47,730 nucleotides of DNA from Rubrivivax sp. (GTDB taxonomy: Bacteria; Pseudomonadota; Gammaproteobacteria; Burkholderiales; Burkholderiaceae_C). The stretch covers positions 1 to 47,730 of the forward strand of contig JAEUPC010000212.1 in NCBI GenBank assembly GCA_016789865.1, read 5' to 3'. Position numbers and translations under genes: made by a program. Under the pieces are notes generated by a model, which saw only the letters and a program-made list of their open reading frames with translations, made no database searches and was not told the origin of the DNA. Below, in pieces: positions 29,545-36,599 of this stretch (position 1 is its first letter; the number at the start of each line of letters is the position of its first letter).

Positions 29545-30118
29545 AGAGTTCCTTCGAGATTCCGAAGACGAGCACCGGGCAGCCGCCGCCACCGCCGCCA
29601 TTGACTCGGGTGAGGAGCTTGGACATGTGAGTCGTGGACGACCCGAAGCTGGAGCCGCGCCCGAGCCGATCGAAGATGTCCTGCAAGTCATCGCAACGGG
29701 TGACGATGACGCCGACGCTGACGGCCCGCAGTTCGAACAGCAGCCTGAAGTTGTTCAGATCACGATCGAAGAACGGATCCTTGTTGTTCCACTCGATCTC
29801 CAGCGCGACACGGTTCTTGAAACAGTCGATCTGGTGGGTTGGGCTGTCCGACTTGCGGTCATCGACCACGATCGATGTCTTGAACTGCTTCTCTTGCCAA
29901 CCCAACCCGTACAAGGCCGAGTCGATGGCTTGCGCAACGCCGGACTTGCGACCACCCCCGACGGCGATCCACGACCTTCGAAGGCGGAACTCCGACAGCA
30001 CCTTGCAGATGTCGCCCCACTCCGCAGGAAAGTCCTTCTCCAGGATCGCGCATGCATGCTTCCACTCGTGAACCTCGTAGTGCGATCGAACGAACTCGGG
30101 GAGAGAGGCGATTCCCAT
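29531..30118 (-). CDS. BglII/BstYI-like type II restriction endonuclease
   Basis: A 195-residue protein from this start. The core reads HQIDCFKNRVALEIEWNNKD with FFDRDLNNFRLLFELRAVSVGVIVTR. The Asp and the E-x-E pair form the PD-(D/E)xK-type site, as in BglII, where acidic residues and a Gln/Glu bind magnesium. FGSSTTHMSKLL and GGGGGGCPVLVFGI are further features shared with that family. Relatives cut AGATCT or RGATCY, but the site here must be tested. An in-frame ATG at 30184 would add 22 residues. I prefer 30118 because family members begin near here and a promoter lies inside the longer version. Confidence 0.82.
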   Translation of the reverse strand: MGIASLPEFVRSHYEVHEWKHACAILEKDFPAEWGDICKVLSEFRLRRSWIAVGGGRKSGVAQAIDSALYGLGWQEKQFKTSIVVDDRKSDSPTHQIDCFKNRVALEIEWNNKDPFFDRDLNNFRLLFELRAVSVGVIVTRCDDLQDIFDRLGRGSSFGSSTTHMSKLLTRVNGGGGGGCPVLVFGISKELYVED

Positions 30119-30127
30119 CTGCAAACG

Positions 30128-30156
30128 ACTGTATGTAAGTCCAGCTTGGTTGACAA
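30128..30156 (-). promoter_or_regulatory. Sigma-70-like promoter for the restriction-modification pair
   Basis: On the minus strand, TTGTCA (30156-30151) and TACAGT (30133-30128) are separated by 17 bp. Transcription would begin about at the ATG at 30118, giving a leaderless or very short leader. It is more AT-rich than its surroundings. Confidence 0.5.
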
Positions 30157-30259
30157 GAGCGGTTGACCCCTCGCCGGCGCGCATTGTGGTCCCCGGTTTC
30201 GGCCGCCGCCCTCAACGCGCAGTCGGGATTTGTCTTGGAGTCGCCCCTACGATCGAGGC

Positions 30260-31108
30260 ATGACGCCAACTGGCCTGAGGCCTTGTGCTGTGTCTCCACT
30301 TGCCGTCGAGGCCAGCGCCCGGCGCCTGCGGGCTGCCGGCCGGCAGCCGCGCGTCGCCGTGCTGCTGGGCTCGGGCTGGGGCCCTTTCGCGCAGGCGCTC
30401 GAAGACCCGATCACGGTGCCCTATGCCGAGCTGCCCGCCTTCCCTGCGCTGCAGGTGGGCGGCCACGCGGGCCAGGTGGTGCTGGGCCGGATCGGCCGGC
30501 ACGAAGTGGCGGTGCTCGCCGGCCGTCAGCACGCCTACGAAACCGGCACGGCCGACGGCATGAAGGGCGCCATCCGCACGCTGGCGCGCTGCGGCGTGAA
30601 GGTGCTGGTGCAGACCAACGCCGCGGGCAGCCTGACGCATGCGCTGCCGCCGGGCTCGACGATGCTGATCAGTGACCACCTGAACCTCTCGCAGCTGTCG
30701 CCGCTCATCGGCGAGGGGGGCGACGACCGCTTCGTGTCGATGACCGAGGCCTATGACCCCGCGCTGCGCGCCGCGGCCCGCGATGCGGTGGCGCGGCTCG
30801 GCCAGGAGCACGCGTCGATCGGCGAGGGCGTGTATGCCTGGTTCGTCGGCCCGCAGTTCGAGACGCCGGCCGAGATCCGCATGTGCCAGGTGCTGGGCGC
30901 GCAGGCCGTGGGCATGAGCACGGTGCCCGAGACCATCGTCGCGCGCCACGCGGGCCTGCGCGTGCTGGCGGTTTCGCTGCTCACCAACATGGCCGCCGGG
31001 TTGTCGGGCGAGAAGCTCAGCCACGCGCACACGCTGGCCAGTGCCGCGGCCGCCAGCTCTCGCGCGGTGGCGCAGCTGCGTGCCATCGTCCAGGCGATGG
31101 AGGTCTAG
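30260..31108 (+). CDS. punA: Purine-nucleoside phosphorylase
   Basis: A 282-residue trimeric-type phosphorylase that splits inosine, guanosine and their deoxy forms into base and (deoxy)ribose 1-phosphate. Signatures are VLLGSGWGPF (phosphate loop), VLAGRQHAYETG, VLVQTNAAGSL, and the base/ribose site GPQFETPAEIRM. MSTVPETIVARHAGLRVLAVSLLTNMAAG follows. The ATG at 30260 is favoured; the preceding GAGG is very close, so the start is not certain. It is followed after six bases by deoC, and together they feed deoxyribose 1-phosphate breakdown. Inosine made by adenosine deaminase would be a substrate. Confidence 0.93.
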   Translation: MTPTGLRPCAVSPLAVEASARRLRAAGRQPRVAVLLGSGWGPFAQALEDPITVPYAELPAFPALQVGGHAGQVVLGRIGRHEVAVLAGRQHAYETGTADGMKGAIRTLARCGVKVLVQTNAAGSLTHALPPGSTMLISDHLNLSQLSPLIGEGGDDRFVSMTEAYDPALRAAARDAVARLGQEHASIGEGVYAWFVGPQFETPAEIRMCQVLGAQAVGMSTVPETIVARHAGLRVLAVSLLTNMAAGLSGEKLSHAHTLASAAAASSRAVAQLRAIVQAMEV

Positions 31109-31114
31109 CTAGCG

Positions 31115-31927
31115 ATGGCCACAGGCGACGCCGGCGCCACCGCCACCCCCACCACCAACCCGCGCGTGGCCATCGCGCGTCAGGCGCTGGCCTGCCTGGA
31201 CCTGACGAGCCTGAACGACGACGACACCGCCGACGACGTGCTGCGGCTGTGCAGGCGCGCCATCGGCCCGCCCGGGCGCGGTGCCGTGGCGGCGGTGTGC
31301 GTCTGGCCGCGCTTCGCGGCGCTGGCGCGGCAGGCGCTGCCGCGCGAGGTGGCCGTGGCCGCGGTGGCCAACTTTCCCGACGGCCGCAGCGACGTCGCGC
31401 GCGCCGTGCGCGACACGCAGGCCATTGTCGCGGCCGGGGCCGACGAGGTGGACGTGGTGCTGCCGTGGCGCGAGCCTGATGCCGCGCCGGCACTGCTGAA
31501 GGCCGTGCGCCGCGCCTGCGCTGGGCAGCGGCTGAAGGTCATTCTCGAGACCGGCGAGCTCGGCACGTTCGGTGGCGACGCCGCCATCGAGCGCGCCTGC
31601 CGCATTGCGCTCACCGCCGGTGCCGACTTTCTGAAGACGAGCACCGGCAAGGTGGCGGTGAACGCAACACCCCATGCGGCGCGGCTGCTGCTGCAGGCGA
31701 TTGCCGCCGATGCGCGCGCGCGCGAGCGCGTGGGCTTCAAGCCGGCCGGCGGCATCCGCACGGTGGCCGATGCGGCGGTGTACCTGGCGCTGGTGGCCGA
31801 GGTGCTCGGGCCGCAGGCGGTCGCGCCGGCGCGCTTTCGCATTGGGGCCAGCGGCCTGCTGAACGACATCGAGGCCGTGCTGCTCGGCGGCGGGCCTGCC
31901 GCCGGTGCGGCAACGGCCACGTATTGA
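31115..31927 (+). CDS. deoC: Deoxyribose-phosphate aldolase
   Basis: A 270-residue class I aldolase that cleaves 2-deoxyribose 5-phosphate to glyceraldehyde 3-phosphate and acetaldehyde. Motifs are ACLDLTSLND, VANFPDGRSD, ADEVDVVLPW and LKVILETGELG. DFLKTSTGK contains the Schiff-base Lys, and GFKPAGGIRT contains the second essential Lys. It matches the E. coli-like subfamily in length. It is closely spaced after the purine-nucleoside phosphorylase gene. No deoB was seen in the window, so conversion of deoxyribose 1-phosphate to 5-phosphate must be encoded elsewhere. The 174-bp gap after it holds imperfect repeats of GTGGCTGCATCA and no gene. Confidence 0.95.
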   Translation: MATGDAGATATPTTNPRVAIARQALACLDLTSLNDDDTADDVLRLCRRAIGPPGRGAVAAVCVWPRFAALARQALPREVAVAAVANFPDGRSDVARAVRDTQAIVAAGADEVDVVLPWREPDAAPALLKAVRRACAGQRLKVILETGELGTFGGDAAIERACRIALTAGADFLKTSTGKVAVNATPHAARLLLQAIAADARARERVGFKPAGGIRTVADAAVYLALVAEVLGPQAVAPARFRIGASGLLNDIEAVLLGGGPAAGAATATY

Positions 31928-32101
31928 CCGGGCCGAGGCGCGGGGCACTGGTGTCTGCATCCGTGGCCGCGTCCGTGAGTTGCTTCAGTGGCTGCATCAA
32001 TGACCGCATCAGCGGCTGCCTCTCATGGCTGCGCTGCGCCCGCACCTGCCACCGCCATGCCGCGGGCGCCGAGATGATCCTTGCGACTTGACGAGGTGAC
32101 C

Positions 32102-33817
32102 ATGACCCCAGCACAACCCCTCTTCCCGGGCCTGCGCGCCTTTGCGGCCGCCGCTTCGACGGTCGCGGCATTGCTCGCCGGCTGCGCCACCGAGCCGCCG
32201 CGGGCCACCGGACCGGTGGCCGTGAGGGTGCTGGCCATCAACGACTTCCACGGCAACCTGAAGCCTAGCGCCAGCGGCATCCGCATCAAGGACCCGGCCG
32301 ACCCGGCGAAGACGGTGGCCGTGCCTGCCGGCGGCAGCGAGCACCTGGCCACCGCCATCGCGCAGCTGCGCGCGAAGAATCCGAACCACATCTTCGTTGC
32401 CGCCGGCGACCTGATCGGCGCCACGCCGCTGCTCTCGGCGCTGTTCCGCGACGAGCCGACGATCGAGTCGCTCAGCTTGATGGGCCTGGAAGCCAGCGCG
32501 GTGGGCAACCACGAGTTCGACAAGGGCGCCGACGAACTCGTGCGCATGCAGCGCGGCGGCTGCGCGCAGACCGCAGGCGCCACCACGGGTGAGGCGTGCA
32601 AGGGGCCGCAGCCATTCAAGGGCGCGGGCTTCAGGTACCTGGCCGCCAGCACCGTGGTCAGCGCCACCGGGCAGACGCTGCTGCCGGCCTATCACGTCAA
32701 GCGCTTCCAGGGCATTCCGGTGGCCTTCATCGGCCTGACGCTGAAGGACACGCCGACCATCGTGGTGCCCGACGGTGTGCGCGGCCTGACCTTCCGCGAC
32801 GAGGCCGAGACCGTCAACGCGCTCGTGCCTGAGCTGCGAAAGCAGGGCATCGAAGCCATCGTGCTGCTCATCCACGAGGGCGGCGTGCCGGCCGGCGACT
32901 ACAACGAGTGCCCGGGCATCAGCGGCCCGATCGTGAACATCGTGAACAAGCTGGACAAGGCGGTGGACGTGGTCATCAGCGGCCACACGCACCGCGCCTA
33001 CAACTGCCGCATCGACGGGCGGCTGGTCACCAGCGCCGACAAGTTCGGCACCGTGGTCAGCGAGATCGATCTCGTGCTCGACCCCAAGACCGGCGACGTG
33101 ACGAGCGCCAAGGCCGACAACCTGATCGTGCGCACCACGTTCGCCAAGGACCCGCGGCAGACGGCGCTCATCGAGACCTACGAGCGGCTGGTGGCGCCGC
33201 TGGCCAAGCGCGTGGTGGGGCGCATCGGCGCGCCGCTGCTGCGCGCGCCGGCGCCCAGCGGCGAAAGCCCGCTTGGGCAGGTGATCGCCGATGCGCAACT
33301 GGCCGCCACCGCGCGCGAGTTCGGCGCGCAGGTGGCCCTCATGAACCCGGGCGGCATCCGCACCGACCTCGGCACCAGGCCCGGCGACGACCTGCAGGTG
33401 CGCTACGAGGACCTGTTCGCCGTGCAGCCGTTCTACAACAACCTGGTGACGATGACGCTCAGCGGCGCGCAGCTCGCGCAGCTGCTGGAGCAGCAATGGC
33501 TGAACCAGCCCACCGCCGCCGGCCGCGTGCTGCAGGTCTCGCGCGGCTTCACCTACACCTGGGACGCGAGCAAGCCGCCGGGGCAGCGCATCGTGGCCGG
33601 CAGCATGGTGCTCAACGGCGCGCCCGTTGCGCCCGAGGCCGGCGTGCGCGTCACCGTCAACAGCTTCCTGGCCGGTGGCGGCGACAACTTCAGCGTGCTG
33701 CGCCAGGGCAAGGAGGTGCGCACCGGCATGATGGACATCGATGCGTTCGAGCAGTTCGTGAAGGCGCACCCGGGTCTGGCCCCCGGCCCGGCGGCGCGGG
33801 TGACGCGGCAGAACTGA
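32102..33817 (+). CDS. 5'-nucleotidase / 2',3'-cyclic phosphodiesterase lipoprotein
   Basis: A 571-residue exported metallophosphoesterase that strips phosphate from nucleotides outside the cytoplasm so that the nucleosides can be imported. A lipoprotein signal ends in LLAGC (Cys28). The metallophosphatase domain shows LAINDFHGNL, AAGDLIGATPLL, VGNHEFDKG and SGHTHRAYNC. The C-terminal 5'-nucleotidase substrate domain shows LMNPGGIRTDL, QPFYNNLVTMTLSGAQL and FLAGGGDNFSVL. The ATG at 32102 has GAGG at 32093-32096; a TTG at 32081 is less likely. Its place between deoC and deoA fits a scavenging role that supplies the BMP importer. Confidence 0.93.
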   Translation: MTPAQPLFPGLRAFAAAASTVAALLAGCATEPPRATGPVAVRVLAINDFHGNLKPSASGIRIKDPADPAKTVAVPAGGSEHLATAIAQLRAKNPNHIFVAAGDLIGATPLLSALFRDEPTIESLSLMGLEASAVGNHEFDKGADELVRMQRGGCAQTAGATTGEACKGPQPFKGAGFRYLAASTVVSATGQTLLPAYHVKRFQGIPVAFIGLTLKDTPTIVVPDGVRGLTFRDEAETVNALVPELRKQGIEAIVLLIHEGGVPAGDYNECPGISGPIVNIVNKLDKAVDVVISGHTHRAYNCRIDGRLVTSADKFGTVVSEIDLVLDPKTGDVTSAKADNLIVRTTFAKDPRQTALIETYERLVAPLAKRVVGRIGAPLLRAPAPSGESPLGQVIADAQLAATAREFGAQVALMNPGGIRTDLGTRPGDDLQVRYEDLFAVQPFYNNLVTMTLSGAQLAQLLEQQWLNQPTAAGRVLQVSRGFTYTWDASKPPGQRIVAGSMVLNGAPVAPEAGVRVTVNSFLAGGGDNFSVLRQGKEVRTGMMDIDAFEQFVKAHPGLAPGPAARVTRQN

Positions 33818-33854
33818 TGGGCTTCGGCCCCGCAAGTACCGGCAGGCCCGCGCG

Positions 33855-35282
33855 ATGACAACAACCCCGTTGCTGGCGCAGCCGATCATCGCCGCCAAGC
33901 GCGACGGGCAGGCGCTGACCACCGCGCAGATCGACGCGTTCGTCGCCGGGCTGGTGAGCGGCGCGTGGAGCGAAGGGCAGGCCGCGGCGCTGGCGATGGC
34001 CGTGTGCTGCCGCGGCATGCAAGCCGCCGAGACGGTGGCGCTGACCCGCGCGATGACGCACTCGGGCCACGTGCTCGACTGGCGCGGCGAGGGCTTCGAC
34101 GGCCCCGTGCTCGACAAGCACAGCACCGGCGGGGTGGGCGACAAGGTGAGCCTGATGCTGGCGCCCATCGTGGCCGAAGCCGGCGCGGCGGCCGGCGTCA
34201 TCGTGCCGATGGTCAGCGGGCGCGGCCTCGGGCACACCGGGGGCACGCTCGACAAGCTGGAGGCGCTGGCCGGCTACACCGTGAACCCGCCGCGCGAGAC
34301 CTTCGTGCGCACACTGCGCGAGGCGGGCTGCGCGATCGTCGGCGCCTCCGACGCGCTGGCACCGGCCGACCGGCGGCTCTACGCCATCCGCGACGTCACG
34401 GCCACGGTGGAGAGCGTGCCGCTGATCACCGCGAGCATCCTGTCGAAGAAGCTCGCCGCGGGGCTGTCGTCCCTGGTGCTCGACGTGAAGGCGGGCAGCG
34501 GCGCGCTGATGGCCACGCTGCCGGCGGCGCGGGCGTTGGCGCGCAGCCTCGTCGACGTGGCCGGCGGCGCCGGGCTGCCGGCGCGCGCGATCGTCACCGA
34601 CATGGGCCGCGTGCTCGGTCGCGCGGCGGGCAACGCGCTGGAAGTGCGCGAGGCGGTGGACTTTCTCGTCGGCCGTGATGGCGGCGCGCGTGAGCCGCGG
34701 CTTCTCGAACTGACGCTCGCGCTGGCCGCCCATTTGCTGCAGCTGGGCGGGGTCACCACCGACGCCGGGGCGGCACGGCGTGCGGCGGAGGCGGCGCTGG
34801 CCGGCGGCGGCGCGGCCGAGCGCTTCGCGCGCATGGTGGCCGGCCTCGGCGGGCCGCGCGATGTGCTCGACCCGAAGTTCGCCTGGGCGCAGGCACCCGT
34901 GCAGCGCGAGGTGCCGGCGCCGCAGGGCGGCTGGGTGCGGCGCGTCGACGTGCGCGCGCTGGGCTACGCGATCGTGGCGCTGGGTGGCGGGCGGCGCCAG
35001 GCCGGTGAGCGCATCGACCCGCGGGTCGGGTTGACGGGCGTGGCCTGGCCCGGGCTGCAGGTCGTCGCCGGGGCGCCGCTGGCGTGGGTTCACGCTGCCG
35101 ACACGGCGGCGGCCGAAGCCGCCGCCGCCGCGGTGCGGGCCGCCATCGACATATCCGACCAGGCGTGCGACAGCGCAAGGAGCGATGGCCCGGTCATCCT
35201 GGAAGTCGTCGCCCCCGAAGCCGGCGCGGCGCCGGGCGCTCCGGTCGGAGAGTCACCTGGCGCGTCGAGCCCCGGGCGTTGA
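33855..35282 (+). CDS. deoA: Thymidine phosphorylase
   Basis: A 475-residue enzyme that phosphorolyses thymidine and deoxyuridine to the base and deoxyribose 1-phosphate. The family phosphate-binding motif is KHSTGGVGDK (88-97). Further signatures are MVSGRGLGHTGGTLDKLEA, SILSKKLAAGLSSLVLDVKAGSGA, and the C-terminal domain GWVRRVDVRALGYAIVALGGGRRQAGERIDPRVG. It has about 35 extra residues at the C-terminus, rich in Ala, Pro, Gly and Ser, compared with the usual 440. It works with cytidine deaminase (deoxyuridine supply) and deoC (sugar breakdown). It follows the nucleotidase gene by 37 bp on the same strand. Confidence 0.96.
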   Translation: MTTTPLLAQPIIAAKRDGQALTTAQIDAFVAGLVSGAWSEGQAAALAMAVCCRGMQAAETVALTRAMTHSGHVLDWRGEGFDGPVLDKHSTGGVGDKVSLMLAPIVAEAGAAAGVIVPMVSGRGLGHTGGTLDKLEALAGYTVNPPRETFVRTLREAGCAIVGASDALAPADRRLYAIRDVTATVESVPLITASILSKKLAAGLSSLVLDVKAGSGALMATLPAARALARSLVDVAGGAGLPARAIVTDMGRVLGRAAGNALEVREAVDFLVGRDGGAREPRLLELTLALAAHLLQLGGVTTDAGAARRAAEAALAGGGAAERFARMVAGLGGPRDVLDPKFAWAQAPVQREVPAPQGGWVRRVDVRALGYAIVALGGGRRQAGERIDPRVGLTGVAWPGLQVVAGAPLAWVHAADTAAAEAAAAAVRAAIDISDQACDSARSDGPVILEVVAPEAGAAPGAPVGESPGASSPGR

Positions 35283-35311
35283 AACACCTGTGCCCCGAGG
35301 GCGGCGGCAGA

Positions 35312-35764
35312 ATGCCCGCCATGCGTTCAGATGCCCATCTCCGAAGCCGAACCGCTTGCGCCGTGCTGCTGCTGGCAGGCCTGCTCGCGGCCCCCGTGCT
35401 GGCCGCCCCCGCTTCGGCTCCCGCCGCGACGGGCTCCGGCACAGGCAGCGGTGCGGGCCGGGCCGTCGAGCGGGCCGGCCAGGCCACCGCCCAAGGCGTG
35501 CAACGCGGCGCCTCGGCGGCGGCCGGCGGCATTCAGCGCGCCGCGTCGACCACCGCCAGCGGCGTGCAGCGGGCGGTTTCGGCAACCGCCCAGGGCGCGG
35601 CGCGCGTGCAGGAGTCGGTGGCCAGCGGTGTGCGCCGAGCCACCAGCGCCGTGGAGCACGGTGCCCGGCGCGCCGGCGCGGCCGTGGACGCCACGGCGCG
35701 CAAGATCGGCGTACCGGGCGCGGGCACGCCGCCCGTGCAGAACCCGCAGCCTGGCAGCAACTGA
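35312..35764 (+). CDS. Exported protein with LEA-like 11-residue repeats
   Basis: A 150-residue protein (ATG at 35312; ATG at 35321 also possible). A signal peptide runs to about residue 32 (AVLLLAGLLAAPVLAAPA). From about residue 45 it consists of seven consecutive 11-residue units, for example GVQRGASAAAG, GIQRAASTTAS, GVQRAVSATAQ and GVRRATSAVEH. Gly/Val and Arg recur at fixed places. Such hendecad repeats form amphipathic helices in late-embryogenesis-abundant and related proteins. It ends in a Pro/Gly-rich tail. The function is unknown; a stress or membrane-surface role is inference. It starts 29 bp after deoA. Confidence 0.7.
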   Translation: MPAMRSDAHLRSRTACAVLLLAGLLAAPVLAAPASAPAATGSGTGSGAGRAVERAGQATAQGVQRGASAAAGGIQRAASTTASGVQRAVSATAQGAARVQESVASGVRRATSAVEHGARRAGAAVDATARKIGVPGAGTPPVQNPQPGSN

Positions 35765-35831
35765 CTGACCTGACTGCCGTCGGGGCGCCCGCACCGGTGG
35801 TGGCGCGGCGCGGCCAATTCAAGCGCGACGC

Positions 35832-36518
35832 ATGCCCGTAGCCGTCAAGATCTGCTGCATTGCCGGTGTCGACGAGGCACGGCTGGCCATCTCGGCCGGT
35901 GCCTCGGCGCTGGGCCTGGTCTCGGCGATGCCCAGCGGCCCGGGCGTCATCACCGACGACACCGCCGCGGAAGTGGCCGCGGCCGTGGCCGCCGGGCGGT
36001 GCGGCACGCCGGTGCGCACCTTCTTGCTCACCGCGCGCACGCGGGCGGCCGAGATCGCCGCGCAACACCGGCAGGTGGGCACCACCACGCTGCAGCTGGT
36101 CGACCATGTGCCGGCCGGCGAACTGCAAGCGCTGCGCGGGCTGTGCCCCGGCATCGAGATCGTGCAGGTGATCCATGTGGCGGGCGAACACGCGCTGGCC
36201 GAAGCGGCGGCGGCCGCGCCATGGGTGGATGCGCTGCTGCTCGACTCAGGCAACCCGACACTGGCGGTGAAGGAGCTTGGCGGCACCGGCCGCACCCACG
36301 ACTGGGCGCTGAGCGCGCGCATTTGCCAAGCGGCGCACCCGCTGCCGCTGTGGCTGGCCGGTGGCCTGCGCGCCGGCAACGTGACCGAGGCCGTGCAGCG
36401 CGTGGCGCCGCACGGCGTCGACCTGTGCAGCGGCGTGCGCCGCGACGGCCGGCTCGACGCGGCGCTGCTGGCCGACTTCATGGCGGCGGTGGGCGCGAGG
36501 ACGGCAGCACCGCTCTAG
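35832..36518 (+). CDS. Phosphoribosylanthranilate isomerase (TrpF)-like protein
   Basis: A 228-residue (beta/alpha)8 barrel. VKICCIAGVDEARLA matches the TrpF opening KICG with the catalytic Cys. WVDALLLDS carries the catalytic Asp, and GGTGRTHDWALSA and PLWLAGGLRAGNVTEAV form the phosphate-binding part. VDLCSGVRRDGRLD closes the domain. True TrpF converts phosphoribosylanthranilate to CdRP in tryptophan synthesis. No other trp gene is near, and the loop after KIC differs from the usual GITR. It may be a paralogue with another substrate, perhaps linked to the nucleoside genes upstream; this is open. Confidence 0.75.
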   Translation: MPVAVKICCIAGVDEARLAISAGASALGLVSAMPSGPGVITDDTAAEVAAAVAAGRCGTPVRTFLLTARTRAAEIAAQHRQVGTTTLQLVDHVPAGELQALRGLCPGIEIVQVIHVAGEHALAEAAAAAPWVDALLLDSGNPTLAVKELGGTGRTHDWALSARICQAAHPLPLWLAGGLRAGNVTEAVQRVAPHGVDLCSGVRRDGRLDAALLADFMAAVGARTAAPL

Positions 36519-36599
36519 GGCCACCGGTTGGGCGGCGCGGCCGCTGCCCGCGCCCGCGACCTCCGCGCCGCGGGGCCCCGGCGTGCCCGCCTGCCGGCC

